A stretch of DNA of 52,442 bases. Source: DATFYM01 sp035315065 (GTDB lineage Bacteria > Acidobacteriota > Terriglobia > UBA7540). The position numbers were made by a program, and so were the translations under genes. Below, in pieces: positions 1-8,784 of the stretch. The DNA is taken from the NCBI GenBank assembly GCA_035315065.1, contig DATFYM010000213.1:1-52442 (forward strand), given 5' to 3'. Numbering within the stretch: the first letter of the stretch is position 1; every line of letters begins with the position of its first letter. The notes under the pieces are model-generated. The model had not been told where the DNA came from. It made no database searches and saw nothing but the letters and a program-made list of their open reading frames with translations.

Positions 1-1
1 G

Positions 2-955
2 CATTCTGACGCGCTCCTGCACGTTCTGGACGTCGCGGCGCGGGCGGCGCGAACGAATTCCACGGTTCTCATTCGAGGAGAGACAGGGACCGGAAAGGAG
101 CTACTGGCACGCGCGATTCACTTTAACAGCTCGCGCAAAGACGGCCCGTTGATCACCATTAACTGCGGAGCGATTCCGAGGGAGCTTCTCGAATCCGAAC
201 TCTTCGGCCACAAGAAAGGCGCGTTCACCGGCGCGGTCATCGACAAAAAGGGCAAGGTCGAAATGGCCGATGGAGGAACGCTCTTCCTGGACGAAATCGG
301 CGAAATGCCGCCGGCGCTGCAAGTAAAACTACTCCGGCTGATCCAGGAGGGTGAGATTGAGAAGGTCGGTTCCGAAGTGGGGCACCACGTCGACGTCCGC
401 ATCATCGCGGCGACCCATCGAGACCTCCAGGTGATGATTGAGGACGGCACGTTTCGCGAGGACCTCTACTACCGCCTCGCCGTGATCCCTTTGGTGCTGC
501 CGCCCCTCCGCGAGCGCGTGGAGGATATCTCGGATCTGGTGCAATGTTTCCTTGCCAAGAGCCAGCAAAAGAACGGCCGACCAAATCTCGTGATGCCTCC
601 TGCCCTGTTGCCTTATTTTGTGCGCTATCGCTGGCCGGGCAATGTGCGTGAGCTCGAGAATGCCGTGGAACGTGTCGTGGTCCTGACTCGCGGCGACGAG
701 GTTACCCTTGGCGACTTGCCGGAGTTCCTGCGCGAGGAAAGAGCCGGCGCGGATGCTCTCGAAATAGACTTGCCACCCCAGGGCATCAGCCTGGAAGCAA
801 TTGAAAAGGAACTCATCCTGAAGGCGTTGGAGAAGTGCGACTGGAACCAGACGCACGCCGCCCGTTACCTCGATATTAGCCGCAAGACGCTGATTTACCG
901 GATGGAGAGACATGGGATCCGACGGCCTCAGGAGAGCCAGGTCTCCAACTGGTGA
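2..955 (+). CDS. Sigma-54-dependent transcriptional activator, C-terminal part
   Basis: This is the C-terminal part of an NtrC/AtoC-type activator; the 5' end lies outside the window, and the frame is open from base 2. It shows the AAA+ sigma-54 interaction domain: Walker A GETGTGKE, the sigma-54 contacting loop GAFTGA, and Walker B GTLFLDEIGEMP. The arginine-finger region and a WPGNVRELENAVER segment follow. The last 45 residues form a Fis-type helix-turn-helix (NQTHAARYLDISRKTLIYRM). Such proteins use ATP hydrolysis to open sigma-54 promoters, usually under control of an N-terminal receiver or sensor domain that cannot be seen here. The nearby PEP-CTERM gene suggested PrsR, but I could not find a convincing -24/-12 site upstream of that gene, so the target genes are unknown. 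Confidence 0.95.
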   Translation, partial: HSDALLHVLDVAARAARTNSTVLIRGETGTGKELLARAIHFNSSRKDGPLITINCGAIPRELLESELFGHKKGAFTGAVIDKKGKVEMADGGTLFLDEIGEMPPALQVKLLRLIQEGEIEKVGSEVGHHVDVRIIAATHRDLQVMIEDGTFREDLYYRLAVIPLVLPPLRERVEDISDLVQCFLAKSQQKNGRPNLVMPPALLPYFVRYRWPGNVRELENAVERVVVLTRGDEVTLGDLPEFLREERAGADALEIDLPPQGISLEAIEKELILKALEKCDWNQTHAARYLDISRKTLIYRMERHGIRRPQESQVSNW

Positions 956-1161
956 AGATCCCTCCGAGTGAATTCTCTACCGCGTCCAGCCAGCTGCTAT
1001 CGCCTTCCCTCACTTCTACTGCCTCATTTGAGCCAACCCGGTGAATCGCCGACGCGGTCAAAAGCCCGACCGCCGACCCGACATCGGGCTCGGCGAAACC
1101 GGCCAAACAGCGGACATTTGGCGCTGTTCTTGAACTCAGTAACAACCTGAATTGCAGACCC

Positions 1162-1611
1162 GTGCCCCGTTTGGCCCAAACGATGATTTTGGCGGAGCAA
1201 TTGCAGTGCGACAGAGCGATGCCAGAGCCTATTCGCAGGAGCGGGTCCGCGGACGGGTATCGACCCGTAGCGGTGGGTGCAGGTGTCGGCTTGGCCAAGG
1301 CGTTGGACGAGGCCCCATTACCAGCCAAGGGCAAGACGTCTTGCGGCGGCTTCGGCCTGACGCGCCGGGAGTTGGAAGTCATCAGCAAGCTCGCCGCAGG
1401 CGGCACGAACAGAAGAATAGCCGGCGATCTTGCGATCAGCGGAGAGACTGTCAAAAGTCACCTCGCGCACATATTTGACAAGCTCGGATTCTCCACCCGG
1501 CTGGAAGTGGCGCTTTTCGCCGTTCATCACCAACTGATCGATCGCGGGGGATTTGACGGCACCTCGCCCCGGTTGCGGAACGCGTCGCCGGGCGTCTCGC
1601 CAAAGTCATGA
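1162..1611 (+). CDS. Orphan LuxR/GerE-type helix-turn-helix protein
   Basis: The 149-residue product starts at GTG 1162, with an in-frame ATG at 1183 as an alternative. Residues about 65-125 form a LuxR-type DNA-binding domain: LTRRELEVISKLAAGGTNRRIA, then ISGETVKSHLAHIFDKLGF, which carries the usual ELEV, K-S-H and KLG positions. The first 60 residues are not a receiver domain, so this is a stand-alone HTH protein or the remnant of a response regulator. The strand matches the upstream sigma-54 activator and the gap is about 200 bp, so the two may be separate regulators. The DNA target cannot be told from the sequence. The HTH assignment is firm; whether the protein is functional is less so, because the flanking sequence looks degraded. 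Confidence 0.75.
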   Translation: MPRLAQTMILAEQLQCDRAMPEPIRRSGSADGYRPVAVGAGVGLAKALDEAPLPAKGKTSCGGFGLTRRELEVISKLAAGGTNRRIAGDLAISGETVKSHLAHIFDKLGFSTRLEVALFAVHHQLIDRGGFDGTSPRLRNASPGVSPKS

Positions 1612-1787
1612 GGGCGGGCTAGCCCTCGTTTCTGGACCGCGAAGGTCGGAAGGCCCGAGAAGGCGGTGCGAGACCAGCGGTCGGTTGCGGGGCATGCTTG
1701 CCAGGGACGTTGGTTCCGGCGCAAGGTCGGAAAGCGAAGCAGTAGTGCGGTTCCTCTGGGCCGCGCTGATCGTGATTTGGAGCTTCG

Positions 1788-2282
1788 ATGGTGCTAATGC
1801 CTTGTCCAGTCCGCCCGTCCCTGATCCACGGACTCTCCTCGGAATTGACCGAGGCCGTGAGCACCATCGTGCAGGAATGCTTGCACCGGGCCCGACGCTG
1901 GCCCACGCCGCCTCAGTGGGAATTCGCTGACTGGTTGAGGGAGGTAGCTGCCCAGGCAGAACGGGCGGTGGTGGAAGCTCTGGCCAAGTACGACGCGGAG
2001 CTGGACAGTTCGCCCGCGTCGTTCCTGGTGTGTCAAGTCATGGCCCGTCTCCTCGTGCGCTACCAGCGGGAGTGGCTTCACGCCGGCCGCCTGGCCGAGA
2101 TATTCTCGACCCCGGACCAGACGCACGCCGGCTGCTGCTCTTCCTTTCCTGCCCGGCCGGAGAATGGTGCCTGGGGAACGCATCAAGACTTCATTGACGT
2201 GATCTGCCAAGTCCGCGACCTGGACGAACGGATCGCGGCGGAACTATTGTGGCAAGGGCCCGGCCGGAAGGAGCCAACCTGA
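1788..2282 (+). CDS. Sigma-70-like protein lacking region 4 (putative, truncated)
   Basis: The 164-residue product resembles the front part of small sigma-70-family proteins. It has an alpha-helical segment with RRWPTPPQWEFADWL, a region-2-like stretch ending VMARLLVRYQREW, and then DLDERIAAELLWQGPG, which resembles the helix that normally leads into region 4. The reading frame stops just there (KEPT, stop), so the -35-binding HTH is missing. No continuation is apparent in the other frames. This suggests a truncated sigma factor or a degenerate regulator. The assignment rests on remembered family patterns, not an alignment, and an unrelated helical protein remains possible. It lies 390 bp upstream of the C39-like gene on the same strand. 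Confidence 0.4.
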   Translation: MVLMPCPVRPSLIHGLSSELTEAVSTIVQECLHRARRWPTPPQWEFADWLREVAAQAERAVVEALAKYDAELDSSPASFLVCQVMARLLVRYQREWLHAGRLAEIFSTPDQTHAGCCSSFPARPENGAWGTHQDFIDVICQVRDLDERIAAELLWQGPGRKEPT

Positions 2283-2672
2283 GAGCCGAGACTCACTGAC
2301 CGGACCCTTGTGCCGTGAACGAACCCCGAACGCCGGTTGAGTGGCACAGGGACGCTCGCCAGTGTCTCAGTGTGAAATGGAGAGCCGCCGTTTGTCGATA
2401 GTTGGTGCTCCGACCCCCCAGCGGGGATTTTCAAGGCAGGGGGGAAATCTATCGAATCTGATGAAGAAGGGGAGGACGACTTTGGAGGCCATCCCCCACG
2501 CAAGTCCATTGCCAAGCAACACATGTGGCCTGACGACGGCCGGCGGGCGCGCAGTTTTCTCCGCTTCGATCTCATGTGGGTAGCCGTCCACATGGTTCGC
2601 AAAGATCAGTCAGCTAGATTCGACTCGGCTCGAAGAAGTAACATCACGAGTGCTTAAGTTGAGGAGGTGAAT
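2283..2672. other. Intergenic region upstream of the C39-like gene
   Basis: No supportable gene. Its last bases hold a strong Shine-Dalgarno, GAGGAGGT at 2661-2668, which fixes the downstream start at ATG 2673. A TGGCAC at 2342 looks like a sigma-54 -24 element but has no matching -12 TTGC. Confidence 0.5.
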
Positions 2673-3929
2673 ATGTCTGTTGTTGAATGCTCCAATAATG
2701 TGCCTTACCACCAACAAGACACAGATTATTACTGCGGCGCAGCCTGCGCGCAGATGGTACTCGAATCGCTTGGTGCAGGAATTCTGGACCAGGACGATCT
2801 GTACGCGGAAAACCACAGCCATAACTTGGCAGATCCGGGTGTCAACTGGTCAACGCCTCCCGATGGATTGACAATGACCCTAAACCACCATGCCCCACCG
2901 ATTCCAAATCCAGCGGTCCCGCACCCGCCACCCTATTTCGTGATTTACAATAACATTACGAGCGAAGATGCGATCTCAAGAAAGATCGTCTGGACAATCC
3001 ACCATTACAAGGTTGCTCCCTGTGCTCTCGTCTTTGGGTGGAACCATTGGATTGTGGTGACTTGTTACGAAGCAAGCGCGGACCCATCGAGTTACAGCGA
3101 CACATCGTATACCATCACAGCTTTCCACGTGAACAATCCGTGGCCGCCAGTTCCCAGCTTCTACCTGCCATCGGTCCCTCCGCCGCCACCACCGCCGCCG
3201 CACAGCGGAAGCGACGGATGCGGCACGGGTGGGAACCGCGGCGTCGCGGATGAGCATATAAGCTATTCGACTTGGCAGTCCACCTATATGACGGGTGTTC
3301 CTAGTGGTTACTGGAAGGGTCAGTTCCTCGCCGTTTGTGACCCTGATCCGCCTACGGAGCGCCACGGTATTGCTATGCCAGTCCGAACTTATGCACGCGG
3401 AGACGTCCTGCTACCGCGCGAGCGCGCCCTCGAATTGACCCATACCGCCCTGAAGGATTATGGATTGACGGAGCGGCCCGCATGGAAGGAGGCCTTGGGA
3501 AGATCTAAAGCGGCAGAGCCCATCCTGGTTCAACGACTCGACCGTACGGACAACTACTATTACATCGTGCCTTACGTGACGACCGGGGGCGAGCTGGTTG
3601 CGATGGCATCCATTAACGCTCGGCTCGGCAACTACCGCCAGAGCGTTCTGCTCCCTGCGCCGGGAAAGAACCTCTTCGCATCTCTCGATAGGAAGGCAGC
3701 TCTCAATCTGGTTGTCGGGAGGAAGCTCGACCTTGGCGACCGCTTCGGACGGGTTATGATACGGAACGAGGTGCTCTGTTATTACCCGACTCTGGTGTGG
3801 CAGCCCTGCCTCGAGTCGCTTTCGCCGTATTATCCGTTCTACATGATCACCGTCGGGTCACACCGGATATATATCCGAATCGACGGCCAGATCTTTACGA
3901 AGCTCACTACTGATGTACAAGGAGTCTAA
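2673..3929 (+). CDS. Papain/C39-like peptidase domain protein with C-terminal paralogous domain
   Basis: The 418-residue protein opens with a C39-like fold signature: VPYHQQDTDYYCGAACAQMV puts the candidate nucleophile at Cys21. His125 lies in GWNHWIVVTCYE and Asn154/155 in HVNNPWPP, giving a complete Cys-His-Asn set. A proline run (about residues 168-176) and a GSDGCGTGG stretch form a linker. The C-terminal ~170 residues form a second domain ending LVWQPCLESLSPYYPFY. A very similar string closes the next gene (LVWKPCRASLSMLYPIW), so the two share a domain. I see no signal peptide or ABC domain, so this is not a standard bacteriocin exporter. ATG 2673 is preferred over the in-frame GTG 2667 because GAGGAGGT sits at the right distance. 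The substrate is unknown. Confidence 0.7.
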   Translation: MSVVECSNNVPYHQQDTDYYCGAACAQMVLESLGAGILDQDDLYAENHSHNLADPGVNWSTPPDGLTMTLNHHAPPIPNPAVPHPPPYFVIYNNITSEDAISRKIVWTIHHYKVAPCALVFGWNHWIVVTCYEASADPSSYSDTSYTITAFHVNNPWPPVPSFYLPSVPPPPPPPPHSGSDGCGTGGNRGVADEHISYSTWQSTYMTGVPSGYWKGQFLAVCDPDPPTERHGIAMPVRTYARGDVLLPRERALELTHTALKDYGLTERPAWKEALGRSKAAEPILVQRLDRTDNYYYIVPYVTTGGELVAMASINARLGNYRQSVLLPAPGKNLFASLDRKAALNLVVGRKLDLGDRFGRVMIRNEVLCYYPTLVWQPCLESLSPYYPFYMITVGSHRIYIRIDGQIFTKLTTDVQGV

Positions 3930-3957
3930 AAGGAACCCTTCTTGGAACGGTGTTGAC

Positions 3958-4374
3958 ATGGAGGCAACGACAGCAATCGCGATCGCGCGCAGGGCGCTAC
4001 AGATCCCGGAAGGCGTTCCTGTCGAAGCGGTGCGAGTGCGTCTGCTGGAGGGGCCTGCCCAAGCTTACTTCTTAATCGCCTTTCGCTCCACCGAGAACAC
4101 AACCTTGGCATGCGTGAGCGATGACAGCGGCGAGCTTCAAAGCTCGGTGCGGTCTGCAAAAGACGTATCGGCCCTGACTGTGCCCGCAGAACGAGCGCGA
4201 GGGTTAGCAGCGCTCGGCCCCAACGCTCGACTTGAACTCGTTTGGAAGCCGTGCCGAGCTTCTCTCTCTATGTTGTATCCAATCTGGGAAGTCAGTGAAG
4301 GCGTGCGCGCTGTTTACGTAGATCAGCAGGGCGTCGTCTGGAAGGAACTCGAGCCCAAGCGGCCGGGAGGATAG
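3958..4374 (+). CDS. Small protein resembling the C-terminal domain of the C39-like protein
   Basis: The 138-residue product has no family I can name. Its end, LVWKPCRASLSMLYPIWEV followed by RAVYVDQQGVVWKEL, lines up with LVWQPCLESLSPYYPFYMI and RIYIRIDGQIFTKL in the preceding gene. Its start, AIAIARRALQI, matches ALELTHTALKD there. It is therefore a free-standing copy of that gene's second domain. An upstream in-frame ATG at 3913 would overlap the previous gene by 17 bp; neither start has a clear Shine-Dalgarno, and 3958 gives the better domain boundary. The 28-bp gap and shared domain suggest co-transcription and a shared task, perhaps substrate, inhibitor or partner of the peptidase, which is inference only. 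Confidence 0.65.
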   Translation: MEATTAIAIARRALQIPEGVPVEAVRVRLLEGPAQAYFLIAFRSTENTTLACVSDDSGELQSSVRSAKDVSALTVPAERARGLAALGPNARLELVWKPCRASLSMLYPIWEVSEGVRAVYVDQQGVVWKELEPKRPGG

Positions 4375-5045
4375 TTGCGACCTGGCGCCCCGACGCAGCG
4401 GTTCAGATACACGCAAACGTGGCGTGTCTATGAGGCCGTCGGCAGACGGCGTTATGGACGCGCCTCCCATTTTCCCGGCCCGAGATGACATCACCGCGGA
4501 GCATTAGATTGGCAGAGTTGACGCTCAGAGCACGATGGTGCCTGGGCGACCACACCACTGGATGCTATGCCCGGCACTTTCGGGTTATTGACAATGCTTC
4601 GGAAGCGCGCGTACGTTCTTAGCCGAACGTGAGACCAGTCTCGCGTGACCGACACTGATCGACGTTCAGAAGAGGTTTGAAGACTCGGAGGTAGGGTCGA
4701 AAACAAGTCGGACAGTCCCGTTGTCTCGTCGTTGACCCCAAGGCCAGCGCAGCACGCGGAGCGCGGCTTTGGCTGCTTGGCGCCTCCGTATGCTGAGCGC
4801 GTGTGGCCAGCCCCGTTTGGCCTGTTTCGCGCCGCTGCTACGCCCGGAATCTTGCATTTGACCCGAAGGACTGCCTCCCCATTCGGCAGCCCCGAAAAGT
4901 GCGGAATCCCTGGTTGACCGCAAGGCCGCTTTTCCCACGAGCAGGCAAGACCCACTGCTCCAGCCGTTCCATTCCCGCCTCCGGGGCTGAAGGCACCGCT
5001 TCTGAGCACCACGCAAGCGAGCTACGAGTCCGAAAAGGAGGCTCC
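4375..5045. other. 670-bp intergenic region before the PEP-CTERM gene
   Basis: It contains the first copy of a 75-bp repeat (4389-4463) and no supportable gene. The open frame from 4803 is the upstream extension of the PEP-CTERM frame and is not protein-like. AAAAGGAGG just before ATG 5046 is the Shine-Dalgarno of that gene. Confidence 0.5.
4389..4463 (+). repeat. 75-bp repeat, copy 1
   Basis: It starts CCCGACGCAGCGGTTCAG and ends GGCGTTATGGACGCGC. It matches 7952-8026 over the full 75 bp with scattered differences. This copy can fold into small hairpins (GCCGTC/GACGGC and ACACGC/GCGTGT). It begins 14 bp after a stop codon. Confidence 0.85.
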
Positions 5046-7946
5046 ATGACAAGTTCAAATGTGGAACGTGCTGAGAGTCTCGGCACTAAAGTGGTAGAGT
5101 GGGCTGGCCGATTGCTGGCCACTCTCCTGATGCTTGGATTTCTTTTGACGATCGGCGTGAGCGCCGCGCGCGCCCAGACTTTTGTTTTCGACCACTGGAC
5201 GGGATCATCGGGTTTCTGGAACGACGCCAGTAACTGGGACAGTGGTATTCCCAACAACGCGGGTACCACGTTCTACTACGTGACTATCGACGCGGGAGCA
5301 AGCACGATCACCTTCGATGCCCCTCCCACGGTGATTGATAGCCTGGGCCTGCGGGACGGCGGGAATCTATTCAGCAACCCGGGGAGCTCGCTGACCATAG
5401 GGAGCCCACACGCTGCTGGGTCTCTTAATGTCGACAACGGCTCGGAATTCGCTTGGTTTGACGGCAACCTGACGCTCGATATCAGTGCGGCTACGGGTTC
5501 GGGTAATGTTGCGGTCGCGAACTCCGGCGACGTTAGCCTCCTAGGCTCTACGCTCACCATCAGCGACGGCGGGGCCGGCAACGCAGTCAGCCTTTCCGGT
5601 GGCGGCACCATCAGCCTCTATGGGGGCGGGCCTTGGACCACCAGCGCGATCACCGGCGGAGCCGGCGATGAGGCCCTGAATAACCTGGATAACACCATCC
5701 GGGGGACGGGGAACATCGGCAACGGCCGGCTGTCGTTAGACAACGCGGGGACCATCCAGGCGAATGCCATGGACGACTTGGTGGTGAGCGCGGACTTTAT
5801 CAATGTGGGAACCGTCCAGGTTAATGGATCGGGCCGCTTAACCATCGATGCCACGAATGCGACCAATAGTGGTCAAACCGCGTTCATTAACGTCGGGACC
5901 GTTTCCGTGCAAAGTGGCGGGGATCTCACGATAGCGGCACCCGGAGCCCCACCGGGTAGCACTGCGGTGGTCGAGAATGACGGCGCCATCACGCTTGACG
6001 GAGCCACCCTCACACTGGATGGAGCCAATCATAACTTTGACTTTATGGGTGTCCCTGGCGGCGTGCTTACCTTGCAGGACTCCGGCGGGACCAACTACAT
6101 TACAGGCAACACGTTCAGCGAGACGCTGATCAACGATTTCAGCCACACGATTGAGGGTGCTGGGACGATTCAGAGTCTGACCCTGATTAACAATGGCACC
6201 ATCAACGCCGGAACCATCGGCGGCGTTCCCACCCTCAATCCCATGAGCATCATCCCTAACTACGGTGGCTTCACCAACTCCAGTTCCGGCACGGTCAATG
6301 TGTCCGGGGGCGGACTGATCGTCAATACTGCCCTCAATTCCGGCCCCCTCATCAACCAGGGAACTTTCAACGTCACGAACAGCACAATGACGGTAGAGAC
6401 ACCGACAGAACTCCAGAACTCCGGCGCCATCAACCTGTTGTCGCCCTCCTCCACCTTGGCCTTCGACGATGGCGGCAGGAACGCGGTGACTGCCGTCCTT
6501 TCCGGTGGGGGTCAGATCTCCCTGGCCGGAGGGATAATCACGGGGGTCCATGGAACGGAGATTCTATCGAATGTGGATAACATCATCGTCGGATACGGTT
6601 CCATCAGTAATCTCACGCTCCATAACACCTCCCAGGGTGCCATTGAGGCCCAAGGAGGTAATCTGACCATTGCGCCCGGGGGCACAAACACCTTAACCAA
6701 CACCGATGGCGCTCTCCTTTTTGTAGACCCCGGCAGTGAACTCTCGATTGTGGGCGCCGGCGCGCTGAGGAATTTCGCCACCAACAACGGGTTGTTCGAG
6801 CTGGGTGGTTGGGCTGGTGGCCGTGACTACAACAATTCTGCCGCCGTGACGACGTTCACCAACAACGGGGGTCTGTTTCTCTATGGCCCTAGCCGCCAGA
6901 CCATGACGGTGAACAACCTCACTGATAGCTTCGGTTCGATAGCGTGGGTGGAAACGGGCAGCAACATCCAGGTGAACGGCACCCTTAACGATCTCACCGC
7001 CGGCGTTGATTTGAAGACCGGCGGCAACTACCTCCTGTGGGGCAACCTCACCTACACCGGGAGCGACATCAGTACCATCGACACCACCATCGACCCCAAC
7101 ACGGGGGTCACCTACAGTAGCAGGGTTACGGTGTACGGCCCGAACGGTGGATTTGTGAACCTCTCGGGAGGCGCGCACGACGCCCTCCTGGGCCTTGCCA
7201 CGATCAACGGAAACCTGACGCTTCAGAACGGCCACAATCTTGACACGACGGCCGCTGTGCCCGTCTTCAGCAACAACGGTGGCCTGGTCGTCACCAGTGT
7301 GTTTGGCCCTGGCCAGACTTTGACCCTGAACGAATTCGATAACCATGGCTCAGTGCGGGTGGATTCCGGCAGCCAGATCGTCGCCAAGGGCAATTACGTG
7401 CAAAACGGATCGGGCGCCACCCTGGAGGTCAACGGCAGCGTTACCGCATCCACGCTTATCATCCAAGGCGGCACGGTTGACGGCAGCGGCAAGCTCAATG
7501 GCAACGTCCAGAACACGGGCGGCACTATCGACGTCACCGATCCTGGCATGCCCACTCTGCTGACTATCAACGGAAACTATATGCAGGGTCCCAACGGTAC
7601 CCTGATCATCGACATCCTTGGGACCGGCCTCGGCCAGTTCAGCGTGCTCGATGTTACCGTTACGGCCACGCTGGGTGGTACGGCGGACTTCGACTTCCTC
7701 AACGGGTTCACTCCCGATCCCGGCGACATCTTCGCATTTCTGAAGGCCGGGTCCATCGTCGGCACCTTCAGCACCCTCGATTTTACGGGCTATGCGTGCA
7801 CCGGTTGCACGTTCGGGCCCGGCGGTCTGCAAGTGCCGTCGGGAGCAGGGAATCCGACACCGGAGCCCGCGAGCTTGTTACTCCTGGGCACGGCCCTGCT
7901 GGGAATCGCGGCATTGGTGCGTCGCTTCCGCGCGCATAGCGCATAG
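5046..7946 (+). CDS. PEP-CTERM sorting domain surface protein with repetitive beta-strand body
   Basis: The 966-residue protein has an N-terminal signal peptide (hydrophobic LLATLLMLGFLLTIGVSAA, then ARAQT) and a C-terminal PEP-CTERM tail: TPEPASLLLLGTALLGIAA followed by the basic VRRFRAH. The opening segment, WTGSSGFWNDASNWDSGIP, is common in such proteins. The body is rich in Gly, Asn, Thr and Ser with many short repeats (GGGTISL, NNGGLV, INQGTFNV), as expected for a parallel beta-helix or adhesin-like protein. PEP-CTERM proteins are exported and processed by exosortase, often with exopolysaccharide. No exosortase is in this window, so the link is inferred. ATG 5046 follows AAAAGGAGG at good spacing; upstream codons in this frame are not protein-like. 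75-bp repeats flank the gene. Confidence 0.93.
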   Translation: MTSSNVERAESLGTKVVEWAGRLLATLLMLGFLLTIGVSAARAQTFVFDHWTGSSGFWNDASNWDSGIPNNAGTTFYYVTIDAGASTITFDAPPTVIDSLGLRDGGNLFSNPGSSLTIGSPHAAGSLNVDNGSEFAWFDGNLTLDISAATGSGNVAVANSGDVSLLGSTLTISDGGAGNAVSLSGGGTISLYGGGPWTTSAITGGAGDEALNNLDNTIRGTGNIGNGRLSLDNAGTIQANAMDDLVVSADFINVGTVQVNGSGRLTIDATNATNSGQTAFINVGTVSVQSGGDLTIAAPGAPPGSTAVVENDGAITLDGATLTLDGANHNFDFMGVPGGVLTLQDSGGTNYITGNTFSETLINDFSHTIEGAGTIQSLTLINNGTINAGTIGGVPTLNPMSIIPNYGGFTNSSSGTVNVSGGGLIVNTALNSGPLINQGTFNVTNSTMTVETPTELQNSGAINLLSPSSTLAFDDGGRNAVTAVLSGGGQISLAGGIITGVHGTEILSNVDNIIVGYGSISNLTLHNTSQGAIEAQGGNLTIAPGGTNTLTNTDGALLFVDPGSELSIVGAGALRNFATNNGLFELGGWAGGRDYNNSAAVTTFTNNGGLFLYGPSRQTMTVNNLTDSFGSIAWVETGSNIQVNGTLNDLTAGVDLKTGGNYLLWGNLTYTGSDISTIDTTIDPNTGVTYSSRVTVYGPNGGFVNLSGGAHDALLGLATINGNLTLQNGHNLDTTAAVPVFSNNGGLVVTSVFGPGQTLTLNEFDNHGSVRVDSGSQIVAKGNYVQNGSGATLEVNGSVTASTLIIQGGTVDGSGKLNGNVQNTGGTIDVTDPGMPTLLTINGNYMQGPNGTLIIDILGTGLGQFSVLDVTVTATLGGTADFDFLNGFTPDPGDIFAFLKAGSIVGTFSTLDFTGYACTGCTFGPGGLQVPSGAGNPTPEPASLLLLGTALLGIAALVRRFRAHSA

Positions 7947-7951
7947 GGCAT

Positions 7952-8026
7952 CCCGACGCAGCGGTTCAGGTATCTGGCAACGTAGCGCGTCGATGAGACC
8001 GTCGGCCGTCGGCGTTATGGACGCGC
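7952..8026 (+). repeat. 75-bp repeat, copy 2
   Basis: It begins 5 bp after the PEP-CTERM stop codon, in the same orientation as copy 1 (4389-4463) and of equal length. The shared core includes CCCGACGCAGCGGTTCAG and GGCGTTATGGACGCGC; the hairpin arms are less well conserved. Confidence 0.85.
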
Positions 8027-8111
8027 TATCCCCAGCAGGTTGACGAAAAACGGCATTTCGGGCCTCGGAAGGGTCCCCTTTCTTCAAGTTCATGCCTCCC
8101 TTCGAGTTCTA

Positions 8112-8212
8112 AAACAGAGCGACGTAAGTGATTTCGCATAGGGCTCTAGCGGCGGTCTGCGACCGCCGGTCGGCGCTCATAGAGCGCCGCTACAACTTCC
8201 GTCGCTCTGTTT
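8112..8212. mobile_element. 101-bp element with 13-bp terminal inverted repeats (MITE-like)
   Basis: The ends are perfect inverted repeats: AAACAGAGCGACG (8112-8124) and CGTCGCTCTGTTT (8200-8212). The inside is itself palindromic around GGCGGTCTGCGACCGCC and GAGCGCCGCTAC. There is no coding capacity and no clear target duplication. Confidence 0.55.
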
Positions 8213-8305
8213 ATATTGCCGATTCCGCAAGGACTCGTTCCCCCTCTTCCTTCTGGCTTCTGACTTCTGTCTTCCTCTTCTCAATCGACAAGCGTCAATT
8301 CCGGT

Positions 8306-8752
8306 TCACTCCATGAGCTGCCGGATGTAGCCGCACACGGTGAGAAGTTGAGGGTTATCCATGCCGCCGATGATGTTACGGACGACGGCTCCCAATACCC
8401 GGGTTGTAGCTGCCATGCCGAGGTTGGCTGATTGCTGGGTGAAAAAGCCAACCTGGGCAAGCTTCAGCGGTCTCAGGAAGTAGTATTCCATCCCGGCGTC
8501 GGTCAGTTCCACGATGATGTCTGCCAACGCCCCGCGATGCTCCCGGGGGTCTTTCCCCTTTTCGAGAGTCGCGAGGACGGCGAGGGTCTTGGCGCGGAGG
8601 CTCGCGGAGTGGTAGAAGCGAAGGAATGGTTTGCGTGACGGCGCGGCGGCTTTCGCTAACCGCTTAACACGCGGCGTCGCCTTTGGCTTGGAGGCCGGCT
8701 TGGATGCCGGCTTGGATGCCAGCTTGGATTCTCGCTTGGAGGGTGTAGGCAC
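8306..8752 (-). CDS. Conserved-looking small protein with Lys/Ala/Pro-rich N-terminus
   Basis: The product is about 148 residues. Residues 1-45 are very basic and low-complexity, with tandem SKPA units (LASKPASKPASKPKATPRV) like histone-H1-type tails. The remaining ~100 residues form a compact helical domain (RAKTLAVLATLEKGKDPREH, ELTDAGMEYYFLRPLKLAQV, VLGAVVRNIIGGMDNPQLLT). I do not recognise the family. The Shine-Dalgarno AAGGAG abuts ATG 8758 but lies 6 nt before GTG 8752, so GTG 8752 is the likelier start. A 9-bp inverted repeat lies directly upstream over the promoter region. The basic tail suggests nucleic-acid or membrane contact, which is inference. Confidence 0.7.
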   Translation of the reverse strand: MPTPSKRESKLASKPASKPASKPKATPRVKRLAKAAAPSRKPFLRFYHSASLRAKTLAVLATLEKGKDPREHRGALADIIVELTDAGMEYYFLRPLKLAQVGFFTQQSANLGMAATTRVLGAVVRNIIGGMDNPQLLTVCGYIRQLME

Positions 8753-8784
8753 GGTCATCTCCTTCGGTCATGAACGCGACAGCA

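Noticed and set aside
2342..2360. TGGCAC as a sigma-54 -24 element upstream of the C39-like gene
   Set aside because: No TTGC-like -12 element at the required spacing, and it is more than 300 bp from the start.
4803..5045. N-terminal extension of the PEP-CTERM protein from GTG 4803
   Set aside because: It would place 81 non-protein-like residues before the signal peptide; AAAAGGAGG directly supports ATG 5046.
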